The notes under the pieces are model-generated. The model did not search any database and was not told the origin of the DNA. It saw only the letters and a program-made list of their open reading frames with translations. Shown in pieces: positions 38,001 through 50,047 of a DNA stretch of 64,000 bases. Source of the stretch: Brassica napus (Eukaryota; Streptophyta; Magnoliopsida; Brassicales; Brassicaceae); NCBI RefSeq assembly GCF_020379485.1, contig NC_063448.1, forward strand, positions 19,801,726-19,865,725, given 5' to 3'. The position numbers and the translations under genes were made by a program. Positions within the stretch are counted from its first letter, which is position 1. The number at the start of each line of letters is the position of its first letter.

Positions 38001-38237
38001 TTGGGATTTTGTATATGGATGATTTTGTTTTCATAGATTAACGGACTTTTGTCCATTCTGGCATGGGAAAGTATGATTGCTTCGAATGTGGCTTTATCTT
38101 ATAGTACTAAACATCAATAATGAAACTCGTTTTTAAGGTAAATAGATAAAACATGAATTCGAGGCTCTGATCTTTACAAAGATGTTTTTGGAACAATCTT
38201 TACAAAGATGTAAAGATCACTTTTAACACGTGAAAGT

Positions 38238-38532
38238 ACTAGGGAGTTGACCAAGTGGTGGTAGCATATTGACAATTTTTTGGGGCTTGGTGTGTATCAA
38301 CATCAGTCCCCGGTTGATTAACTAAATTATCATTACTTGGTCAGTGTAGACTTGGGTTTCACCTTAAGTAGTTTGCATGGTAGATTATAACAGATGATCG
38401 GTCTACCCCTTAACATTTGGTTGAAAGTATACCAAATTCGGGTCAGACAGTGTGATAACCAGTCTACTCTGTAGCACTACGTGTGTTCTTCCCGAGCTGA
38501 TCAGACTAGCCGATAGGTTTTATCAAAAAAAA
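38238..38532 (+). repeat. Possible SINE-like sequence
   Basis: GTTGACCAAGTGGTGGTAGC resembles a degenerate tRNA-type box A. GTCCCCGGTTGATTA follows about 60 bp later where a box B would be, and the stretch ends in TTTTATCAAAAAAAAA. I could not find convincing target duplications, so this remains tentative. Confidence 0.3.
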
Positions 38533-39317
38533 ATTGTAAGTTACCATGGGTTCAATCATTTTCTTTTAATAGGAGTCCATGATGAAATATAGGTTTTGTT
38601 TGGTAACAAAATATACGGTTCAAATATTTATAAATCCTAAATAAATTAATAATATTATAATTGTGTTAGTTTACTGTTGTAATGTTTTTTTGTAACTGTT
38701 TTTCATTTTTTAAATATTCATTTAGTCTTAATAATATCATAATTGTGTTAGTTTAATGTTACAAAATAAAAACAAAGGATTAGAATTTTAACATGTTTAA
38801 ACTTATAGGTTGTGTATGATAAATTAATAAATAAACATAAATTTATACTTGGAATATTCCTTTAAATTAAAAAACATTGGAGTAAGATCTTTTTCTATTT
38901 TTAGATTGAAAATAGAGATAACTATTAGAGATGATTGAATGATAACTACTTAATATGTGTTCTTTCAAAATTCATAAATGACTTAATATCATGATGACTT
39001 TTTATAATTTCTAATAAATTAGAGATAACTACTTAATATGTGTTCTTTCAAAAGATTGAATGATATGCCAAAACAAAGTTTTATTTATGTTGATCAGAAA
39101 TTACAAAAGATATGCAATTAATGATAAACAACAGCAGATGAGAACACAAATACTACTTTTTTAACTCTCTGCTGGAAAAAAAAAAAGAAGATTTTTGGCA
39201 CTAACATTTATGAATAAGATACGACAAGCTTCAATCTTTAGATTTAGATTTCAGAACATTTAATTCATCTAAAAGTTATAAAATCGCATGTTCATAATCA
39301 TATCCCATTAATAAGAA

Positions 39318-39803
39318 TTAGGTCTCAGGCTTTGGAGGGAAATTGAGATCGAAATCCAAGGGGAGGCGTGATGGTCTCTCTGGACTACGATCCATCACCA
39401 CAGACGATCCTTCCGATTCGCTCCTTGACGACTCGATAAAGAACATCCCGGACTTGACCTGAATCTTCGGGAAAGGGAACCTGGTTTCAAGATTGAGATC
39501 GCTAATCGTCTTCGATGATACGACGGTCCTGCTTTGGCTCGGACTCTCGTCGTGGACGAAGTTAGGATAAGGAAAATTGGTTTTGGCTTTTGCGCCGCGA
39601 AAATTGAGATTGGCTTTGTCGTAGGCACGAGCCGCTTCTTTGGCAGTGTCAAAAGAGCCGAGCCAGACTCGAGCCTTCTTCACCGGATCTCTGATCTCGG
39701 CGGCGTAACGACCCCATGGCCTCTTTCTCACTCCTCTGTAATGGTGCTCTTTCTTTTCGCTGACGTTGGTTTTAACGGCCGCCGTTTTTACTGTCGGCGC
39801 CAT
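39318..39803 (-). CDS. ERF8: ERF8-like AP2/ERF transcriptional repressor
   Basis: 161 aa, single exon. The AP2/ERF domain (about residues 22-80) has [36 protein letters not shown] and [11 protein letters not shown], with the WLG and RAYD elements intact. This class binds GCC-box promoters. The C terminus carries [19 protein letters not shown] and the EAR motif LDFDLNFPP, which recruits TOPLESS/SAP18-type corepressors in group VIII ERFs. The start [13 protein letters not shown] and the C-terminal motifs match Arabidopsis ERF8, although this protein is shorter than I recall for ERF8. It should act in the nucleus as a repressor in stress, hormone or senescence responses. A TATA box lies about 90 bp upstream. 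It is the only clearly intact ordinary host gene here; the paralogue at 33662-34147 is broken. Confidence 0.92.
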   Translation of the reverse strand: MAPTVKTAAVKTNVSEKKEHHYRGVRKRPWGRYAAEIRDPVKKARVWLGSFDTAKEAARAYDKANLNFRGAKAKTNFPYPNFVHDESPSQSRTVVSSKTISDLNLETRFPFPKIQVKSGMFFIESSRSESEGSSVVMDRSPERPSRLPLDFDLNFPPKPET

Positions 39804-39889
39804 TTAGACAAAACAAAAATACTTTTTTTTTTTTGTTAAGCAAAGTACGAGAACTTGTGTTTGTGGAATTTACGAGAAGAGAGTGTTCG

Positions 39890-39898
39890 TATTTATAC
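39890..39898 (-). promoter_or_regulatory. TATA box of the ERF8-like gene
   Basis: GTATAAATA on the minus strand, about 90 bp before the ATG at 39803, with a pyrimidine/T-rich leader between. Confidence 0.65.
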
Positions 39899-40099
39899 AG
39901 ACAAGTTATGAGGAGTCTGAAGAAGTTGTAGTATTTCGTAATTATTAGCAATTTCGTGGCATCTTGTTTTTTTGGCTTTTTTTGCTATTTACTGATTTTT
40001 TTTCTTAAATGCCTTTAAATGTCTTTTAATGTTTGACTACTTTTTTTTTTTTTTTGAACGACCAATGTTTGACTACTTATAATGGCTTTTTCTAATAAA

Positions 40100-40185
40100 T
40101 TTCGTGCGGTGGTTTGCATAAGTCAGAGAGAAGACCACGGCGCTTACTTTGGTACGTGTCGTTTTGCTGCGGCGCACATCACTAT
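40100..40185 (-). promoter_or_regulatory. Upstream segment present only in the intact ERF8-like copy
   Basis: This GC-richer stretch of about 85 bp, roughly 300 bp upstream of the ATG, is absent from the otherwise similar upstream region of the broken copy (near 34468). On minus it contains GCGCCGCAGC (GCC-box-like) and GACACGTACC (ACGTG core). It could mark autoregulation or hormone response, which is inference only. Confidence 0.35.
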
Positions 40186-40308
40186 CTATATTTTCTTCCT
40201 CTATTGATAAGCAAACTACAAACAGACACAACTGCCAAATCAGTTATAATTTTTATTTTCCCTATAGATATATTTTATTTATTGCAAAAAATATATATTA
40301 TATTTTAG

Positions 40309-40872
40309 TTTATTGAAATTAAGTCTAATTTAATTTGTAACTTCATAACCCGATATATATATATATATATTTAGTGAAAAAAATCTACCATTAAATAATA
40401 TTCCCACCGTTTCTTAAATATAAGATGTTTTAGGTAAAACTCGTTTATTAAAAAAATTTATTTTTACTTTTAAAGCATCATTAAAATTATAAATTAAAAA
40501 TTATTATACCAATCACAAAATAAAATTATTAAATTTGATTACGTATACAGTTTTTTTATAAACTAATTTCAGTTTTACCACATTGAAGAAAAGTTGAAAC
40601 ACTGTAGCTTATCTTAATTTAGGTTTTGTTTAAAAAATCACTTTTTACAGAATTCTGGATTTAACACTGTAGTCTCCCTAAACATAAGACCACAGTATTG
40701 TTATCCACGATTTATAAATGACATTATGGTTTAAAAATATTTTTATATAATAGATTTCTAAGTATATGATTTACAGTACATGAAACCAATTGCCTTTCAT
40801 CTAAGCACCCTTCGAATTTACATTTACATATAATAAGGTAATAGTAGCGTATAATATGTGCTCAGCTAATAA
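40309..40872. other. AT-rich intergenic; nothing supported
   Basis: Low-complexity AT-rich DNA with a short (AT)n run near 40354. No coding or structured repeat signal. Confidence 0.5.
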
Positions 40873-40886
40873 AATATTGAAGTAAT

Positions 40887-41240
40887 TTTTTTTTTTTTTT
40901 TTTTTACATCGAACGGTCATTCTATTACTCAGGCTTGAGGTGGTCTGGGTAACCAGATCGGAATAGAACAACCAATGAAAAGTAACTCCCTATGGAAGGA
41001 TCTAGCATTTTTAGCTAAAAAGTCTGAAAAATTGATTTCTTGCTCGTGGAACATGAGTGATGCTAAACTCCGGGAAGCATATCCGTAGCGTCTCTATCCT
41101 CTCCAATTCTGTCGCAAAGCTAGGCCACGCATGAGGATCATCTAACATTGCGATCAGCTCCTTACAATCCGTCCCAAAGCGCTGACATGTTGAGTGCTGT
41201 AGCATATTCTCCATTGCCCACCGTAGCGCTTCTACTTCCG
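40887..41240 (-). mobile_element. 5'-truncated LINE insertion with poly(A) and 14-bp target duplication
   Basis: Flanked by AATATTGAAGTAAT at 40873-40886 and 41241-41254. The plus-strand T run (to 40905) is the poly(A) tail of a minus-strand insertion. It encodes the end of a LINE RNase H domain: SEVEALRWAMENML, GTDCKELIAMLDD, HVPRARNQ, then after a frameshift SDFLAKNARSFHREL and a stop. The 5' truncation falls right at the target duplication, as in target-primed reverse transcription. Confidence 0.9.
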
Positions 41241-41254
41241 AATATTGAAGTAAT

Positions 41255-41484
41255 GATTTAAACACCTTTAATATTTTATAGAAAAATATAACTAAAGAGA
41301 TGGAGAATTAGATAGCAATTTACGGAACATTTCTCTAAATTTATTAATAAGAAGGTAATCATATTCTAACCAAATCAACAATATATTTGATTAACTTATA
41401 CAATATCAGAATAAAAATAGTATATTTTAAAAATAAATGATATATACAATTGCTTATCTTATTATTCTTAATTATAATTAAGAA

Positions 41485-41530
<46 letters not shown>

Positions 41531-41881
41531 TGGCTAATCTTCTTAATTCTTAATTCTACTCTTTATATGCCAGATGCCATGCGAGAACATTTGAACTTTG
41601 AAATACATAACAAAATTTTCTAATTATTTTTAAGAATTAAAAATAAGTGATATGCTTAAGTAATGCTAATGTTATGTTTAATTTTTAAATATATATACAC
41701 TATTATTTGAGAAGTGAATTTTCTAATTTGTCATTTTCTCTATGATTTTAGTTAATTTGTTTATTTGTCATCTTTTCCATAATTTTAGAGTATTTTGCTG
41801 ATTTTTCATTTTCTCCAAAATTTTAGTTAATTTGTTTACTTGTCGTCTTTTCCATAATTTTAGGATACGTCATTAGTTTAA
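41255..41881. other. AT-rich intergenic with (TA)n run
   Basis: Contains an AT microsatellite at about 41490-41526 and two imperfect copies of a TTTAGTTAATTTGTTTA-type stretch near 41748-41840. No gene. Confidence 0.55.
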
Positions 41882-42741
41882 TCTATACTATTATTTAAAT
41901 TTTATTTTGATATATATATTTATCATGATATTTAATATAATTAATAAACATTAAACTATTCAAACAATATATATACAATTATTTTTTTAAATGTATATTT
42001 AATATATAATTATTATGATATTTAAAAAAATTAATTAATAAATAGATATTAACAATATCTATCGATAATACCATCATTACTTTTATCTTATATTAATTTT
42101 ATAATTTTAATGAATAATATTATAGTCATTTTCTCTGATTTTTATTGGAATTATTGATCGAATACAGATTATTAAAAAAATTATATATAAGTATACTAAC
42201 ATATCTGAATTAATCGGTTTCATTGGTTTATTTGGTTTGATTTTTTAATATATTGAATCATATTCATATACTACACTTTCTTAAAATAACATCCATTGGG
42301 TTTATTCAGTAGTACCAAATCCAAACTATTTTCTTTATTTCGGTTTGGTTTGGCTTTAAATAGTTCAGTTTTACCGAATTGAACACTTCTAAACTATCTT
42401 TATTTTTTTAATGTTTTATATTTGTGATTTTTATCATCCTTTCAGTACCACATGATTTCTTTTCAGTCAAAATACAATATATGTTAATTTCAATACAAAT
42501 TTCGTAATTTAATTATTACTATAGAAAAGATTTTGATCTAAGATCTACATCTTATAAATAAAAATATGAAACAAAAGAGCATAATTTAATACATTGATTA
42601 CCAATATGAATATTAAAATTTTATATTTTATAATAATTTAAATTTTTATCTAATTGAATTATTATTATTTTATAAAAATAAAAGTTAGAATTAAAAATTG
42701 TTAAATATATTAATACGCACAAGGTGCGGAACATCGACTAG
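41882..42741 (+). mobile_element. Possible non-autonomous Helitron
   Basis: Starts TCTATACTATTATT, close to the TCTCTACTA 5' end of Brassicaceae Helitrons. It ends with a small hairpin (CGCAC AAG GTGCG, about 42716-42728), then 9 bases and CTAG at 42738-42741. The left flank is A as expected. The right flank is G rather than T, so the 3' border is uncertain. No coding sequence; about 860 bp of AT-rich filler. Confidence 0.5.
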
Positions 42742-43061
42742 GTGTATATATATTATATAACTTTAAGGCCACCACCATAGTCTGGTCAATTATTAAGTCA
42801 CTAAAATACATATTATTCTGGAATATTTTATTCATGGTTATGGGTTTTGGATTAGCGTAACCAAAGTTGCCGGTGGAGTTCGACCCGTTATAGTTTTGAT
42901 ATTTGATAGACGTCTCATGAGCATCGAGGCTAATGATACTAGAAACCCCACTTTCGGCTGTTGTGGATCTGGTGTGAGATTTTTATGTCATCTTTGACGT
43001 CTTTTTTTTTCTCGACATCCTTGATCCTTTGACGTATTTTTTTGGTCGGGTGGGGGGAGGT

Positions 43062-43426
43062 GGGGTGTATTGAATATGATATTCTAAGTGATTTGATATT
43101 TAGTGAGTTTTTAGATGATTTTAGGTGAACATGAGAATTTGAGGTGATTTTTGTTAAACAATTATAGAATTTCATCTAAAACAATGAGATTTGGATTTTT
43201 ATTTTATAACTAAGGAATTCCTCTCAATACTCTAAAAGCAATTAAAGCACTCTAAAATCTATGACTTAAATTTTGTTTAATAACAGTGGATTTCAGAGTG
43301 TTTTATGAAATGACAAGTTCAATAACATTGGATTTTAAAGTGTTTTTTTTTTAAATCCACGTTTGAATAACAGTGGATTTGTCATTTTAATACAAATCAC
43401 TTCAAATTCCTAGTTGAATACACCCC
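43062..43426. mobile_element. MITE with GGGGTGTATT-GAA terminal inverted repeats
   Basis: Begins GGGGTGTATTGAA and ends TTGAATACACCCC, with further inverted similarity inside (AAGTGATTTGATAT / ATACAAATCACTT). 365 bp, non-coding. I could not define a target duplication with confidence. A partial second copy lies at 44107-44437. Confidence 0.7.
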
Positions 43427-44570
43427 GACATACTTTTGTATGATTACAAGAATTTTCGCTTTACACCATATTTGACATTATTTAATTTTAAATTCTTACG
43501 CGTTTAATTTATTTTACCAGTTTTACACAGCGAAGATGATATTTTAAGTTAGCCCTGCGACTTTGCCCCGAACCGAACAACCCGAACCGAACCGAACCGA
43601 CATTTTCGGTTTTCGGTTCAGTTATGTTTTCGAGTTCGGTTTGATTCGGTACGATTTAAAAAAAACAATTTGGTTTTCGGTTCAGTTCGGTTTTTGGTTT
43701 TTTTTTTGGAAAAACCGAAAATAACCGAAATTAACCGTAAATAACCAAAAATCCGAACCGAAATAACCGAAATAACCGAAAATAACCGAATTTAACCGAA
43801 AATCCAAACTTTTTTAAAAACCTATACCAAAATTAACCGAAAATAAAAAAAAACGGTTATTTTCGGAAATTTAGGTGAAAACTGAAAATCCAAACTTTTT
43901 TAAAAACCTATACCAAAATTAACCGAAAATAAAAAAAAACGGTTATTTTCGGAAATTTAGGTGAAAACCGAAAATAACCGAAAACCAAACTGAACCGAAC
44001 CGAAATTTAATTCGGTTACTTTTGGAAATGGTTTTTAAAATTTCGGTTAACCGAAAACCGACAGTTTGGTTCGGTTCGGTTTCGGAAAACCGAAGTCACA
44101 GGGCTATTTTAAGTGATTTGATATTTAGTGAGTTTTTAGATGATCTGAGAATTTGGGGTGATTTTTGTTAAACAATTCTAGAATATCATCTAAAACAATG
44201 AGATTTGAATTTTTATTTTTATAACTAAGGAACTCCTCTCAATACTCTAAAATCAATTAAAGCACTCTAAAATCTATGACTTAAATTTTGTTCAATAACA
44301 GTGATTTCAGAGTGTTTTATGAAATGACAAGTTCAATAACATTGGATTTTAAAGTGTTTTTTAAAATCCACGTTTGAATAACAGTGGATTTGTCATTTTA
44401 ATACAAATCACTTCAAATTCCTAGTTGAATACACCCCGACATACTTTTGTATGATTACCAGATTTTTTTTTACCCGAATTTTCGCTTTACACCATATTTT
44501 ACATTATTTAATTTTAAATTCTTACGCGTTTTATTTATTTTACCAGTTTTACACAGCGAAGATAACTGGT
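43071..44570. repeat. About 470-bp tandem duplication split by the hAT MITE
   Basis: Sequence from AAGTGATTTGATATTTAGTG through the MITE end and on to TTACACAGCGAAGAT occurs twice (about 43085-43540 and 44107-44568). The hAT MITE lies exactly at the junction, so duplication came first and the MITE landed later near the unit boundary. Confidence 0.8.
43542..44114. mobile_element. hAT-type MITE, rich in CCGAA/TTCGG, 8-bp target duplication
   Basis: The element is 43550-44106 (557 bp), beginning TAGCCCTGCGACTT and ending AAGTCACAGGGCTA, flanked by TTTTAAGT on both sides (43542-43549 and 44107-44114). The interior is a degenerate hairpin of CCGAACCGAA / TTCGGTTCGG units with an 86-bp internal duplication. 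Eight-base target duplications and TAG-type ends fit hAT non-autonomous elements. Confidence 0.85.
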
Positions 44571-45360
44571 AACCATCATATGAACATTAAGAACGGATTA
44601 AAAAGAATGGGTAGAAATAAAATTTTAATAATGATGAGAAATGATGATTTCTTATCAAAATTAATAAGGAACAAATTTGTTCTATAATTCTCGACAAACA
44701 AATGAATGAGAGGGAATGAAAAGGAAAAAAATATTCCTCATAAATGGTAATTTTTTAAAAGAATGTTAAAGAATATAGTATTCTTTTTCATTTTCTTGGT
44801 TACCATTATATATCATCCATGACAACTATTTTAGATGCCCTAAACAAAAATAATATAATCCACAAGTTCAAACCTATATTTTTTTAAACTATAGAAACTT
44901 TATTTTAGTTCACATATGTCTAATTATTCATTTATTTCAACATTTTTATTTAAGAAAAAAATAAGTCTAGTTTCTATAAATAAAAATATTAAAGATTTCT
45001 CTAATTAAATACAAGTTGAATAAAAAGCAGAATTTTTAGAAGGAGTTGCATATAAACTATATAAAATGGAAAAATAATTTACTAATTTGTTTATATAATA
45101 TGTTGCCATAAGCGAATGTTTTATTTTTTCGTTAGTGGGCACGGCTATCATTTATGTTCACAAATAAACTAGTGATTATATTTTTATGATTGTAAGCTCC
45201 ATAAGATAGTTGTTCGGATATATTGTTTTGTACACATTCATTTTAATTATTATTATTCTTATTAATATTTTTAATATTTTTATTTATTTTTAAAAATCAA
45301 ATCAAATACATAAAAATACATTAATCTTATAGCCTGATATTTAAAAGGAATTAAATGGAT
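44571..45360. other. AT-rich intergenic; nothing supported
   Basis: Low-complexity AT-rich DNA. The short open frames show no composition or motif evidence of coding. Confidence 0.5.
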
Positions 45361-45375
45361 AGAGAAAGTTATTTT

Positions 45376-45687
45376 TTTTTCAATGAATAATTCATTATAA
45401 TGTTTGAAATCAACAGATTTGGAAACAAAACAAAAGAGAGAGAAGAGAAAAGCAAACACAACATCAGTAGATGCTATAAGGGATAACTTCCAACAAAAGG
45501 AAGAGAAAGATCAAAGCGAGGTCTTCATCTGCAACTAGGAAGATACGACCATACGACTTTATCAGGAAAGGTTGTCGTTCCTAGCTTCCGATAGTAGAAG
45601 AGAAGATAACCAAAGTGGACCACCCTTCGCAACATAGGATTGAAGTCGGCGATCCTTTGTAACACTCGTAGCAATTTCCACAGTCGA
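45376..45687 (-). mobile_element. Truncated retroposon with poly(A) and 15-bp target duplication
   Basis: Flanked by AGAGAAAGTTATTTT at 45361-45375 and 45688-45702. The T run at the left is the poly(A) tail of a minus-strand insertion. Its 5' part on minus has a short frame ending in LLLSEARNDNLS, possibly a LINE C-terminus. The family is not certain, but the mechanism is clearly target-primed reverse transcription. Confidence 0.78.
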
Positions 45688-45696
45688 AGAGAAAGT

Positions 45697-45895
45697 TATT
45701 TTATAGGAAGATTTTGTGGATGCTATGTTTGAATATTTTCTGGTCAAGCTTCAAAATTTACTCTATTCTAGAGTATTAATGCTTTAATGAATGGAGAATG
45801 TTATTTTATAGGAAAATTTTGTGAATGCTATGTTTGAATATTTTCTGGTCAAGCTTCCAAATTTACTCTATTCTAGAGTATTAATGCTTTAATGT
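45697..45895. repeat. Two-copy tandem repeat, about 105-bp unit
   Basis: TTATTTTATAGGAA followed by GGTCAAGCTTC and CTATTCTAGAGTATTAATGC occurs twice with a period of about 105 bp and a few differences. The first copy begins inside the retroposon target duplication. Confidence 0.85.
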
Positions 45896-46139
45896 CAAGG
45901 TTCTATAACAGGAAAATGATGTTTACAAAAAGAACCATACCTAATTTAGTTTCAGAAATCATAATAATTTTGACATGTGTTATGATTTATAAATCATTTT
46001 AGCTTGAGATTTATAGTACGCGCCTAATAAATGGGATTTAGTCAAAATTAATAATGAGATTTAGTCAACGAGGGAGACATTCTGATCCAAATGTCTCAAT
46101 TGTCACTACAAGAAAACAGCGACATACCGAAAAAAAAAA

Positions 46140-46500
46140 ATCGTCGGTATATCGTCGGAATAACATTATTCCGACGACATACAGACGAAACAAGTCCTCG
46201 GAAATAACTCTTCGGAAATTCATTTTTCCTCGGAAATCCCTCGGAAATTTTCGAGGAAAATCCGAGGACCACCAGTTCGTCGGAAAGGTCCTCGGAATAT
46301 AACGAGGGAGAACTTCCTCGGGATATTTCGATGGACTTTCCGATGGTCCAATCCTCGGAAGTTCCGACGAAATGTTCCTCGGAATTTTCATCGGGAATTT
46401 CCGAGGAACGGAGCCCTCGGAAAATTCCGAGGAATGAGTCCCTCGGTATATTCCGAGGAAATGTTCGTCGGAAATTTCCGAGGGTTCATTTCCTCGGAAT
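46140..46500. repeat. CACTA-2 left subterminal repeat array (TCCTCGGAA / TTCCGAGGA)
   Basis: Many copies of CCTCGGAA, TCGTCGGAA and TTCCGAGGA in both orientations, often paired into TTCCGAGG palindromes. These are the expected TNPA-binding sites of this element. Confidence 0.88.
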
Positions 46501-46650
46501 TTCAAAAAAATTAATTTTTTTATTAAATTTTTTTTTTTTGAAATTTAAATTCGAAAATATAAAATTAAAATTAAAATTGAAAACATATTAGATAATATTC
46601 AAAGTTGTACAAATAAAAATAAAACATTCCGAGTTTTTGAAAAAAAAAAA

Positions 46651-48861
<2,211 letters not shown>

Positions 48862-50047
48862 GATCAGTGACTGAAATTGAGGAGGATTAGGTCAGAAATT
48901 GCGAGAGAGAATGAGAGCTTCGGCGGAGAGGGTGAGAGAGAAGGAGAGCTTCGGCGGAGAGAGGAAGAGAGAAATGGGGAAGAAGATCTGGTTCGACCAA
49001 ATAAAATGAGGCGTCCGACGAAAAATGTCTGTCAGAATTTCCTCGGAAAAATTATATTTTTCCGTCGGAATTTCCTCAGAAATCATTAATTCAATTTTCG
49101 TGAAATATTTGGCGGCTTGGTTTACCTGGTTAAATGAAAATATTCCGAGGAACTTTGTTTCCTCGGAATACCCTCGGTAATTTCTGAGGAAATTCCGAGG
49201 AAAAAGGGTTTGGGGTTTCAAAACATCGATTTTTTTGCCGTATTTCATTTCTTATACAATTGTAATGCATACCATTGAGGATTATTTGTATAGATGATCA
49301 TAAACGATGAAATAACAAAATTTCAAAAATAATTGTAAGTATTCCCTTTACCGTTTATTAAAATGTATAAGTGTTTCTCTTATGTTGTGTGGTTTTCGTT
49401 CATGCAATCGTAAAAGTGTTTGTTATTGGGTAAAACACCAAAGTTTGACTTCATAATCTGGTTAAGACACTTAATGAAGGTTATATACGTGTTATTCAAT
49501 CAGCAAAACGTTGTTTTCGGTTAAAAACTCCTAGTTCCTCGGAATTTCCTCGGAATATTCCGAGGAAATTCTGAGGAAACCCTTATCTTCCTCGGAATAC
49601 CCTCGGCAATTTCCGAGGAAATTCCGAGGAAAAAGGGTTTGGGGTTTCAAAACATCGATTTTTTGCCGTATTTTATATCTTATACAATTGTAATGCATAC
49701 CATTGAGGATTCTTTGTATAGATGATCATAAACCATGAAATAAAAAAATTTCAAAAATAATTGTAAGTATTCCCTTTACCGTTTATTAAAATGTATAAGT
49801 GTTTCTCTTATGTTGTGTGGTTTTCGTTCATGCAATCGTAAAAGTGTTTGTTATTGGGTAAAACACCAAATTTTGACTTCATAATCTGGTTAAGACACTT
49901 AATGAAGGTTATATACGTGTTATTCAATCAGCAAAACGTTGTTTTCGGTTAAAAACCCCTAGTTCCTCGGAATTTCCTCGGAATTCCGAGGAAACCCTAT
50001 CTTCCCTCGGAATTTCCTCGGTATTTCTATTAAAAAAAAAGTCGATG
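48862..50047. repeat. Region between the two CACTA-2 genes: 428-bp tandem repeat with internal TTCCGAGG motifs
   Basis: A unit starting AAAGGGTTTGGGGTTTC and running through TTACCGTTTATTAAAATGT to GTTTTCGGTTAAAAAC occurs twice (about 49203-49570 and 49631-49990). TTCCGAGGAA clusters sit before, between and after the copies. The segment 48890-48960 has GAGAGCTTCGGCGGAGA in duplicate. It is positionally equivalent to the telomere-like block of CACTA-1. Confidence 0.85.

Larger units (their letters stand above)
34148..39080. other. AT-rich spacer between the ERF8-like duplicates; no gene supported
   Basis: The first 450 bp are the 5' region of the broken ERF copy and resemble the region upstream of the intact copy. 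The rest is AT-rich. A weak minus-strand ORF at 36262-36498 has seven cysteines but no recognisable family. Repeated TGTACAAACCTAAGATC-like words occur near 36615-36700. A (TA)n hairpin and a possible SINE-like stretch are listed separately. Confidence 0.55.
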
